A DNA stretch of 30,476 nucleotides from Anaerolineae bacterium (GTDB taxonomy: Bacteria > Chloroflexota > Anaerolineae > 4572-78 > J111), in contig JAGRBY010000017.1 of assembly GCA_020433835.1 (NCBI GenBank), forward strand, positions 1 to 30,476, in the 5' to 3' direction. Positions 14,797-21,958 of the stretch are shown here, one piece after another. Position 1 is the stretch's first letter; each line of letters begins with the position of its first letter. A program made the position numbers and the translations under genes. Under the pieces are notes generated by a model. That model worked only from the letters and a program-made list of their open reading frames with translations, was not told where the DNA came from and did not search any database.

Positions 14797-15405
14797 ATGT
14801 CGAACCTGTTACAACAGTTAAACGGAGAACTGTCAGCGGTGGTTGATCTCGCCCGTCGCAGCCTGGTTAAGGTGAACACCGGCCATCATGGAGCCGGAGC
14901 CGGAATAGTGTGGCAGTCGGACGGGTTGATTTTAACCAACGCCCATGTTGTCCGACATCGATCAATAGCGGTGACACTGCCGGACGGACAAGCGTATCCG
15001 GCCACAATTGTCGGCTATGATGAAGAACGTGATCTGGCCGTGCTCTCTATCGAGGCTCAAAATCTGACGCCCCTGGCCCGTGGCGACTCGGAAGGGTTGC
15101 AGCCGGGGCAGTTGGTACTGGCCCTGGGGCATCCTTGGGGAGTAGCCGGAGCGGTTAGTGCCGGACCGGTGATTGATGTGGGACCAGCACCCGAGATGGC
15201 CCGTCCCGACCGCATTTTTATTCAGGCCGGGTTACAGTTACGGCCGGGCCATTCCGGCGGGCCGATGGTTGATGTTCAGGGCCGGCTGGTGGGTATCAAC
15301 ACCATGATAACCGGGCCGGAGGTCGGTTTGGCTGTGCCGGTTCATGTCGTTCAAGAATTTCTTAAACAGCCGCTTAAAAAAAATGAAGGATTAAAGTCCT
15401 TCTAG
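14797..15405 (+). CDS. HtrA-like trypsin-family protease without PDZ domain
   Basis: 202 residues, essentially only the protease domain. The triad is complete: His50 (LTNAHVV), Asp79 (ERDLAVL) and Ser153 (GHSGGPM). The N-terminus (SNLLQQLNGELSAVVDLARRSLVKV) matches the start of the upstream gene (SNVLQNLSNDLAATVKIVEPSLVRV), showing that the two are duplicates; either this copy lost its PDZ domain or the other gained one. No signal peptide, so also cytoplasmic. AGGAGA precedes the ATG, and the 22-base gap to the upstream stop indicates one operon. It ends with a small hairpin in its last codons, and a strong terminator follows at 15481-15514. The two proteins may assemble together, with the PDZ copy recruiting substrate; this is inferred. 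Confidence 0.92.
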   Translation: MSNLLQQLNGELSAVVDLARRSLVKVNTGHHGAGAGIVWQSDGLILTNAHVVRHRSIAVTLPDGQAYPATIVGYDEERDLAVLSIEAQNLTPLARGDSEGLQPGQLVLALGHPWGVAGAVSAGPVIDVGPAPEMARPDRIFIQAGLQLRPGHSGGPMVDVQGRLVGINTMITGPEVGLAVPVHVVQEFLKQPLKKNEGLKSF

Positions 15406-15480
15406 CGTAAAAAAGAGTATAACACAGCAACGATCAACTTCGTCGCTTTTGGCGAAGGCGATCCCCCTTTACTCCCCTAA

Positions 15481-15514
15481 AAAGGCCGGGTTGTGGCAGA
15501 CCGGCCTTTTTGTT
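15481..15514 (+). terminator. Rho-independent terminator of the HtrA operon
   Basis: Perfect 9-bp stem AAAGGCCGG (15481-15489) / CCGGCCTTT (15501-15509), 11-base loop, then a T-rich tract. It is 75 bases after the second protease stop. Confidence 0.9.
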
Positions 15515-15607
15515 TTGTTTCACCATTTCCTTCGCCCGTACTAGCCAACTGTCTAGTGTTAATACTGGATCGATGTCGGGTGTATTCTTGTAAAAATCGT
15601 GGTACAT

Positions 15608-15765
15608 TATAGACAGTTAAGTGGCGAGGCCAAAATCAATATAAAACAGGTGGGGCGTGTTATAGGGCTTGCGAATAGTCCGCCACCCACAATTATTTAA
15701 CGGGAGACCTCATGCCGACTTACCGTTGAGGAGCCCTTTTGAAAAGTACAAAGGGCTCCCTTATA
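15608..15765 (+). ncRNA. Candidate small structured RNA or leader in a long intergenic gap
   Basis: Between two terminators (15481-15514 and 15869-15896) lies about 350 bases with no convincing gene. Three hairpins follow each other: a two-part stem GGTGG/CCACC (15649-15653 with 15683-15687) enclosing GGGCT/AGTCC (15665-15669 with 15677-15681); AACGG/CCGTT (15699-15703 with 15723-15727); and a perfect 10-bp stem GGAGCCCTTT/AAAGGGCTCC (15730-15739 with 15750-15759). A TATAGA at 15608-15613 could be a -10 box, but its -35 (TTCTTG, 17 bases upstream) is poor. I cannot match it to 6S RNA, tmRNA, SRP RNA or a known riboswitch. The span given is the supposed transcript. A five-codon ORF inside is described under findings. 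Confidence 0.3.
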
Positions 15766-15868
15766 CAGCTATTATTCTTACTCCACAGTAAGTAAGTTAA
15801 GTAAGCTCTGAAGCAAACTCCTTAAAATTGCTCTGTATCATTTTTTCTTCTCTCCTTTGATGTCTGAG

Positions 15869-15898
15869 AAAGCCGGGATTGACCACCCGGCTTTTTCA
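15869..15898 (+). terminator. Rho-independent terminator upstream of the beta-propeller gene
   Basis: Stem AAAGCCGGG (15869-15877) / CCCGGCTTT (15886-15894), 8-base loop, followed by T-rich sequence. It is only about 45 bases before the next ATG. It either ends a transcript starting in the 15520-15860 gap or works as a leader attenuator for the propeller gene. Confidence 0.82.
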
Positions 15899-15942
15899 TT
15901 TTAAATCCGGCATGGCATAATAGGCTTTCCAGAGGAGAGCGT

Positions 15943-17238
15943 ATGCCATTGCACTTGATAAACCGGATAGCTTACATTGACCTTCAAAACCAACTAAATA
16001 CCATTAGTCCTAATGGCCAAGAGCGGCATTTACTAACCCACGGTCAGTTTCCCTTGTCCGGGCCATCCCAAGACAGCCCGTTTGGGCGGCCGAACTTTCA
16101 GTTTCCAACCTGGTCGCCTGATGGGCAATACATCGCTACCATTGGCAGCGAGGGCCGCAATACCGCCCTCTATACTGTTTCCGACCATGCGCAGTCTGTG
16201 TCTTTAAAACGGCTATACGTTAGCGAAAGTCAACTGCCCTTTTATATCTATTGGTCACCGGACAGCCACATGATCAGCTTTGTAGCAACGGATCTTCAAG
16301 GTATTGGGCTGCATCTTATTTCATTAGATAATAAGGGAAACAGTAAAGGTTGCCGGCTGCTGGCGACCGGTCAGCCAATTTTTTGGGATTGGATGCCCGA
16401 AAGTGATCAAATTCTGATACACAGCGGCATTAACTATCCTGATGCACAATTAGCCCTTATCGATCTTAAACGCGAGGGCAATATCGGCGAAAATATCGCT
16501 CAGCCGGGCCTTTTTCAAGCACCGGCTATAGCCCCCAACGGCCGATATTGGGCCTATGCAGAAATGGATGCTTACGACAATGGCCAGTTGGTGGTGGCCG
16601 ATATCGCCACGCAAGAACAGATCGAAGTGCCGTATGAAGGTGTGGTGGCGTTTAGTTGGAACCCCACCGGCGACCGGCTAGCCTTTATCGCGCCCCCCAA
16701 TCCCATCCGGCGCTACTATGGGCCTCTTCATTTGCTCGATACCGCCGCTAAGGGCGTTCGTAAGCTGGTGGACGAAACCATTTTAGCCTTTTTCTGGTCA
16801 CCGACCGGCCAACATCTGGCCTATTTTACGATGGCTGATACACCACCTGTACAGCGCAGCAATCCGTCTAATCACGGGCTTAACGGCAACGGCACGGGAA
16901 ATGGCGTTTATAAAAATAATGGTCTCACTTTACCATCGGCGGCTGAGTCAGCCTATAAACCGGCCGATACGCTGCTGCTTGATGTATGGGTTATCGATGT
17001 AACAAACGGCAAAAAAGCGAACATCGCCACCGTGAAACCATCGAGCATGTTCATCAACCAATTTCTGCCGTTCTTCGATCAATTTGCCCTTAGCCACCGC
17101 ATCTGGTCTCCGGACGGTACGGCTCTAGTGCTGCCGGTGGATCAAGATAATTCAACCAACATTTTCATCCTCCCAATTGATGGAGCACAGCCGTTTGCTA
17201 TTGCGCTTGGTCAGATTGCTTTTTGGAGCCGACAGTGA
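15943..17238 (+). CDS. TolB/WD40-like beta-propeller protein, cytoplasmic
   Basis: 431 residues with at least six blades of the TolB/PD40 kind, each showing W-S/N-P-x-G followed by a hydrophobic strand: PTWSPDGQYIATIG, YWSPDSHMISFVA, IAPNGRYWAYAEM, SWNPTGDRLAFIA, FWSPTGQHLAYFT and IWSPDGTALVLPVD. There is no signal peptide, unlike periplasmic TolB, so it is probably an intracellular scaffold or sensor. A Gly/Asn-rich low-complexity insert (about 306-325, NHGLNGNGTGNGVYKNNG) separates two blades. GAGGAGAG upstream gives a good ribosome-binding site. It is on the same strand as, and 64 bases before, the DHH phosphoesterase gene, with no terminator between, so they may form an operon. No catalytic motif is visible. 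Confidence 0.83.
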   Translation: MPLHLINRIAYIDLQNQLNTISPNGQERHLLTHGQFPLSGPSQDSPFGRPNFQFPTWSPDGQYIATIGSEGRNTALYTVSDHAQSVSLKRLYVSESQLPFYIYWSPDSHMISFVATDLQGIGLHLISLDNKGNSKGCRLLATGQPIFWDWMPESDQILIHSGINYPDAQLALIDLKREGNIGENIAQPGLFQAPAIAPNGRYWAYAEMDAYDNGQLVVADIATQEQIEVPYEGVVAFSWNPTGDRLAFIAPPNPIRRYYGPLHLLDTAAKGVRKLVDETILAFFWSPTGQHLAYFTMADTPPVQRSNPSNHGLNGNGTGNGVYKNNGLTLPSAAESAYKPADTLLLDVWVIDVTNGKKANIATVKPSSMFINQFLPFFDQFALSHRIWSPDGTALVLPVDQDNSTNIFILPIDGAQPFAIALGQIAFWSRQ

Positions 17239-17302
17239 TACAACAACCGAGAAGTAACGCGCATCTGGCTACAAAATCCTGAAATTAGCGATAGGAACTC
17301 CG

Positions 17303-18505
17303 ATGAAAAAAGAAAACGGTAAATCAGACAGCCAAACAAGTTCGACAGACAATATTATGTCGATGTCGTTAGAAGAGAGCGATAGCCCTGAAACCAAAAA
17401 TACCGAGCAGCTTTCGTCAAAAATCGCCTCGGTGTTGGAAGCGCATCGGGGTGAGCGTCATATCATTGTGCTGCATGATTATCCCGACCCCGACGCCATT
17501 TCATCGGCGTTTGCCCATAGCCTGTTGAGCAACAAGTTTGAAATTGAGACAAGCATGGTTTACAACGGTAAAATCAGCCATCGGCAAAATATCGCGATGG
17601 TTCGCATTTTAGGCATCAATTTGGTTCGCTACGACCAGCCTATCGACCTAAAACAGTTTGATGCCGCGATTTTTGTTGACAATCAGGGGACTACCGCCGA
17701 AAAAATTGTAAAAGCCTTAGAAGAGGCCGGGGTACCGCCGCTAATTGTAGTTGACCATCATGAGATGCAAGAGCGTCTTAAACCGGAATTTAGCGATATT
17801 CGCCGCACCGGAGCCTCGGCTACGATTTATGCCGAATATTTACGCGATCTCATTAAGTTGGACAAGTCGCAAAAAGTTCATATTATGGTAGCCACGGCCC
17901 TAACCCAGGGTATTATGACCGATACCGGCAACTTTATCCGGGCCGGTATTGAAGATTTTTACGCTGCCGCCTATTTAAGCAGCTATAATGATTCGGATAT
18001 GTTGGGACAAATTATGAGTCAAGCTCGCTCGAAACAGGTTATGGATATTATCCGGCGGGCGCTTGAAGGGCGTTTGGTGGCTGAAAGCTACTCGATTGCC
18101 AGCATCGGCTACGTTCGCTCTGAGGATCGCGACGCGATTCCTCAGGCCGCCGATTTTTTGCTGACCGAAGAAAATATTCATACGGCCATTGTCTATGGCA
18201 TTGTCACCGATGAAGAACGCGGGGAAGCCCTGGTGGGTTCGCTCCGTACATCAAAAATCACCATTGATCCTGATGCTTTTATTAAAGATACGTTTGGCAA
18301 AGATTGGTCGGGCAACTATTTTGGCGGCGGCAAAATTTCAGCCGGGGCTTTTGAAATCCCAATTGGTTTCTTATCGGGCAACAACAGCAATGATGATTAT
18401 ATGAACCTCAAATGGGAAGTATACGACCGACAGATCAAGCAAAAGATTTTTAACAAAACAGGTATTGGACCCGATAACGACCCGTTTCAAAACGATCGTG
18501 AGTAG
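17303..18505 (+). CDS. DHH-DHHA1 family phosphoesterase (NrnA-like)
   Basis: 400 residues. After a polar, probably disordered N-terminus (1-45), the DHH domain carries all metal-binding motifs: LHDYPDPDAISSAFA (His58, Asp62, Asp64), FVDNQGT (Asp126), VVDHHEMQ (Asp151-His152-His153) and MTDTGNF (Asp207). The C-terminal DHHA1 domain ends with GGGKISAGAF (341-350), a variant of the substrate-binding GGGHxxAAG motif in which Lys replaces His. Such Mn2+-dependent enzymes cleave nano-RNAs, pAp, pApA or cyclic-di-AMP (NrnA, DhhP and GdpP types). There is no membrane or PAS part as in GdpP. It lies directly upstream of the gene with a diadenylate-cyclase-like domain, which makes c-di-AMP or pApA a sensible substrate guess, though a housekeeping nanoRNase role is equally possible. 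Confidence 0.9.
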   Translation: MKKENGKSDSQTSSTDNIMSMSLEESDSPETKNTEQLSSKIASVLEAHRGERHIIVLHDYPDPDAISSAFAHSLLSNKFEIETSMVYNGKISHRQNIAMVRILGINLVRYDQPIDLKQFDAAIFVDNQGTTAEKIVKALEEAGVPPLIVVDHHEMQERLKPEFSDIRRTGASATIYAEYLRDLIKLDKSQKVHIMVATALTQGIMTDTGNFIRAGIEDFYAAAYLSSYNDSDMLGQIMSQARSKQVMDIIRRALEGRLVAESYSIASIGYVRSEDRDAIPQAADFLLTEENIHTAIVYGIVTDEERGEALVGSLRTSKITIDPDAFIKDTFGKDWSGNYFGGGKISAGAFEIPIGFLSGNNSNDDYMNLKWEVYDRQIKQKIFNKTGIGPDNDPFQNDRE

Positions 18506-18509
18506 TTTT

Positions 18510-18641
18510 TAGGACTTACGCAATTGGTCGGATTAAATCAGGTGACAGTCACTTTTTGATGAAAATGAGCGTTCATTTGCCCAAAGAGGTCGAATTTAGT
18601 GCCTGTAAGTGACTGTCACCTTTTGAACTGCGTAACTCCTA
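18510..18641. repeat. MITE-like element with GGACTTACGCA ends
   Basis: A 132-bp element with terminal inverted repeats TAGGACTTACGCA (18510-18522) and TGCGTAACTCCTA (18629-18641; 12/13 pairing) and an inner perfect 14-bp inverted repeat GGTGACAGTCACTT (18541-18554) / AAGTGACTGTCACC (18607-18620). The inner arm is itself nearly palindromic (GTGAC-A-GTCAC). No ORF. Termini of the form AGGACTTACGCA and GTGACTGTCACC words are recurrent in bacterial intergenic mobile repeats. It starts 4 bases after the DHH stop and may act as a terminator or mRNA-stabilising structure between this gene and the next. Confidence 0.78.
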
Positions 18642-18754
18642 GTTTTAACATCTGGACCAAATTTTCTAAACGTATTTCGACAACAATGATCTGACATGAA
18701 AGATGATGGGTTACCTGAGAACAATGGCGTCTCTTGCCAGGCAATGGCCGGTTT

Positions 18755-21670
18755 ATGAGCGATCAACCGAAAACCTTAAATCAAGCGCTGCTAGAGGCGA
18801 TGGACCGTTATGCTCAAGAAACCTGTTTTCAGATAAAAAGAGACCACCGCCCCTATAAGAGCATCACCTACCAAAAATTCCAATCGCAAACGTTTAAGAT
18901 AGCCTACTTTTTTCGAAGACAGGGAGTTCAGCCCGGCGATCGCGTGGCCATTCTAGCGCCTAACTCACCGGAGTGGATGATGGCCTACATTGCCTGCCTG
19001 CTCGTGGGCGGCATTGTGGTTCCCTTGCGCCCGACGATGCCTGCCGAAATGCTGCGCCTGCTGCTCCACGATGCCGATGCCCGCCTGATTGTCCTCGGTG
19101 GGGAAAAACATAATACTATCATTCAGAATACGTTCCAAACCTTGCCCCAGTTAGCCTGTGTTTTAACCTTAACCGGCCATCACCACTTCTACAAAATAAC
19201 CATGCCCATCGCCACGGTTTTGTCACGACCCATGTCACCTGCTGACGAAAAGAATGTGCGCGACGAAGCCGAACAGATTCAGCCGGATGCCCTGGCTTCG
19301 ATTAACTATACTGCCAGCGAAACAGGCACACCTAAAGGCGCAATCTTTAATCAGGGGCAGCGGCTGCAAACCCTGCTTCATATTGCCGAGTGGGCCATAT
19401 TTGGGGATGAAGAGTTATTTTTCACCGTTTTGCCGTGGGCCTCAACCAATAGCCTCGATTTTTCGCTGCATTGCTTCTTGTCGGGTATCGCCAACGCGCT
19501 GTCCAACACCAACGACCCCATTTTGGATAATTTGCAGCAGACAAGCCCCACCACGCTGCTGGTTACGCCTTTCGGCTTAGAAAATTTTTACAACGAAATT
19601 TTGCACGACATCGAGGCCTTGCCTGAAACCAGCCGCGAAGTCTTTAACTGGGCTTTATCCATTGGCAAAGCCTACCGCGCCGCCGGTGAAACCGCCTCAG
19701 AAGCGCTGCGCCGCGAATATGTTAGCGCCGATATGACCTTTTTCAGCCAGATTCGGGGCAAGGTGGGCGGGCGCGTTTCTCGCGTGTACTGCGTGGGGGC
19801 TACACTATCGACCAAACTAACCGATTTTATTGGAGCGCTCGGCCTAACGGTACTTGGCGTTTACAGCATCACCGAGGCCGGCGGCTTTCCGATTGTCAAT
19901 TACCCGCATCGATCGCGGCCGGGTGTGTGTGGACTTGTTGCCCCAGGCTTCGAGGTAAAAATAGCCGACGACGGCGAGCTTCTCGTCAAATCCTCAACGG
20001 TTCTACTCTCCTACTGGAATCATCCCCAGCTTTTGTCGCAAATCCTCGACGATGACGGGTGGCTCCACAGCGGCGACTTAGCCAAATTCGACAATGATGA
20101 CTTTGTCCATCTGATTGGTCGCAAAGAGGGCCTCATGCTGCTTTCTTCCGGGCGAAAGGTTATACCGGATCGCATTGAAGCCGCGCTCAAAGAAAGTCCG
20201 TTTATTACGCAAGCCATTGTTTTTGGCGATGGCCGGCCTCACATTACCGCGTTTATTGTGCCCGACCTGGAAGCGCTGGCCGAGAGTTTTGAAGACGGGC
20301 TAAATAATCCTGAGGCCATCACCACCACCGAAACCTCCTCGCTGCCGTGGTACTGGCTGAGCGATGATGAAAACAGCAACCCCATTGCCACTGCGGCGCA
20401 CGCCGGCGTAAAGAGCAAGCTCGATCAGGTCATCGACACGGTTAATCAATCGCTGGATCTATTTGAACAAATCGAAAATTATAGCCTGCTTGAGCACGCC
20501 TACAGCAAAATTGCCAGTGAGCTGGCCGAACTCACACCCGCCCGCCGCCGCAGCATCGGCGAACGTTACGCCACCCTGATCGAGTCAATGTATCCTAAAA
20601 CGATTTTTCTGACTGATGAGCAGATTACGCTGGTTCATGTTAGCCCCGAGCGGATGCGCCAACTGATGGAAAAAGAAAGCATTCTCGATGCCTGGCTGGC
20701 TGATGCCGGTTTGGAATTTCTCTTTGACATGGCCCGCCGCAAACAGATCGATGCCGCATCGATTGTGCATATTTGCGATACGGCGGCCAGCATCGCCCAA
20801 ATGGTCAACGAAGAGCGCGCCCTCTCAACCGCGCTCATTGTCGGCGACCCGCCGCGCATCGCCCGACATCTGCCGCCCAGCCAAATTCAGCTCCTGCAAA
20901 TGGAACATATTCGCCGCATGCGTAAAAATCTCACAGCATTGGCAAAAATGGTCGACGGCAAAGTGTTAGGCTATGTCATCGACAAACACGGCTATGTACG
21001 CGGTATCCACAAGCTGGATGATCAATTGGATTATCAGGCTAACCATGCGCTGCTAGGTCCCCAATTTCGCCGACACGCCGCGATTTCCGGCTTGTGCGAT
21101 GCCCTGGTTTTTTATGTACCGCGTGGCGGCAAACAGGTTAGGGTTTTCGCCGAAGGGCAACTGGTGGGCCGCTACTCAAACGGCGACTGGTCGCAAGATG
21201 TCATGCCCCGAGTTGATGACGTGATATCCCAGTTGGCTCACGAGCAGGATTTCGATTTTGAGCTTATCCAACGTCTGCTGCGCTGCGCGTTTCAAATGTC
21301 GGAAGATAATCTGGGGGCCATTTTTATCGTGGGCAATGCCGATGCCGTCATCGAAAAATCGGATGCGCCAGAGATCAGCCATTTTGCCTGGATTTTCGGC
21401 ACCGAGGTCAGCAGCCTCTCAGACGAAGAGTTGATCAATTTTGCCAAACAAGATGGGGCCACGGTCATCGACCACAAGGGCCAATTTAGGGGCTGCATGG
21501 TGCTGCTGCGCCCCGATTCCGGCACCAAGGCCGATATCGGCCCCGGCAAAGGCGCACGCCACAGCAGCGCCGCCAAAATAAGCGCCGAAACGAACTGTCT
21601 GGCTATCACCGTTTCCCAAGATGGGCCAATTACCATTTACAATAACGGTCATCGGGTTTTGTCGTTGTAA
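18755..21670 (+). CDS. Fusion: acyl-CoA-synthetase-like (ANL) domain + C-terminal diadenylate-cyclase (DisA_N/DAC)-like domain
   Basis: 971 residues from the ATG at 18755 (an in-frame TTG seven codons earlier is less likely). Residues about 5-615 match a long-chain acyl-CoA synthetase: GDRVAILAPNSPEWM, the P-loop region YTASETGTPKGA (185-196; usual form YTSGTTGxPKG), YSITEAG (370-376), GWLHSGD (435-441), GRKEG (455-459), and LTPARRRSIGERYATLIES (593-611), where the family's catalytic Lys is replaced by Arg. About 615-720 is a helical linker. About 725-815 (VDGKVLGYVIDKHGYVRGI, GPQFRRHAAIS, GKQVRVFAEGQLVGRYSNG) resembles a DACNV-type sensor or a decayed DAC copy. About 830-971 is DAC-like: GAIFIVG, QDGATVID with DGA 900-902, GARHSSAAKIS with RHS at 935-937 (usually RHR), and LAITVSQDGPITIYNNG. 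No membrane segment. Likely role: nucleotide second-messenger synthesis or sensing controlled by an acyl-adenylate-type domain. Domain identity is well supported; activity is not. Confidence 0.85.
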   Translation: MSDQPKTLNQALLEAMDRYAQETCFQIKRDHRPYKSITYQKFQSQTFKIAYFFRRQGVQPGDRVAILAPNSPEWMMAYIACLLVGGIVVPLRPTMPAEMLRLLLHDADARLIVLGGEKHNTIIQNTFQTLPQLACVLTLTGHHHFYKITMPIATVLSRPMSPADEKNVRDEAEQIQPDALASINYTASETGTPKGAIFNQGQRLQTLLHIAEWAIFGDEELFFTVLPWASTNSLDFSLHCFLSGIANALSNTNDPILDNLQQTSPTTLLVTPFGLENFYNEILHDIEALPETSREVFNWALSIGKAYRAAGETASEALRREYVSADMTFFSQIRGKVGGRVSRVYCVGATLSTKLTDFIGALGLTVLGVYSITEAGGFPIVNYPHRSRPGVCGLVAPGFEVKIADDGELLVKSSTVLLSYWNHPQLLSQILDDDGWLHSGDLAKFDNDDFVHLIGRKEGLMLLSSGRKVIPDRIEAALKESPFITQAIVFGDGRPHITAFIVPDLEALAESFEDGLNNPEAITTTETSSLPWYWLSDDENSNPIATAAHAGVKSKLDQVIDTVNQSLDLFEQIENYSLLEHAYSKIASELAELTPARRRSIGERYATLIESMYPKTIFLTDEQITLVHVSPERMRQLMEKESILDAWLADAGLEFLFDMARRKQIDAASIVHICDTAASIAQMVNEERALSTALIVGDPPRIARHLPPSQIQLLQMEHIRRMRKNLTALAKMVDGKVLGYVIDKHGYVRGIHKLDDQLDYQANHALLGPQFRRHAAISGLCDALVFYVPRGGKQVRVFAEGQLVGRYSNGDWSQDVMPRVDDVISQLAHEQDFDFELIQRLLRCAFQMSEDNLGAIFIVGNADAVIEKSDAPEISHFAWIFGTEVSSLSDEELINFAKQDGATVIDHKGQFRGCMVLLRPDSGTKADIGPGKGARHSSAAKISAETNCLAITVSQDGPITIYNNGHRVLSL

Positions 21671-21958
21671 GTGTAGTAATCATCAAAATCAATCCTAATC
21701 TCCAGTCTCAAATCTCCAATTTTAGCCTCATTTTTATGCTAAATGGCTCACTTCGTTACTCCCCTGTAACTAATTTGTAACTCATTTGTGCAATAATAGC
21801 CTCATAACAGTTTGAACGTAACATTTGTTCAGAATAAAGGTAATCTATCAAATTTCTGCAAGGCCAGACGCCGATAGACGCCTAACCTTGTGCGTTTGAT
21901 ACTTCAAACCCAACCACATTAACTAATCAGTCTCAACGCATAGTTGAGGGAGGATATC
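21671..21958. other. Intergenic gap upstream of the universal stress protein gene
   Basis: A 288-base gap holding AATCTCC-type words (about 21690-21715) like those in other gaps of this window, a TAACTAATTTGTAACTCATTTG near-repeat (about 21768-21789) and a small inverted repeat TGAAC/GTTCA (near 21812-21832). The promoter of the stress protein should be here, but no convincing pair stands out. Confidence 0.4.

Noticed and set aside
15600..15765. 6S RNA, tmRNA or known riboswitch
   Set aside because: No 6S-like long paired arms with a central bubble, no tRNA-like ends and no conserved riboswitch core recognised; left as an unnamed candidate.
21292..21636. 114-residue minus-strand ORF
   Set aside because: Antisense to the DAC-like domain; it reflects reduced stop frequency in GC-rich coding DNA.
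18755..21670. Ordinary long-chain acyl-CoA synthetase
   Set aside because: About 350 extra C-terminal residues with DAC motifs and loss of the catalytic lysine do not fit a standard enzyme.
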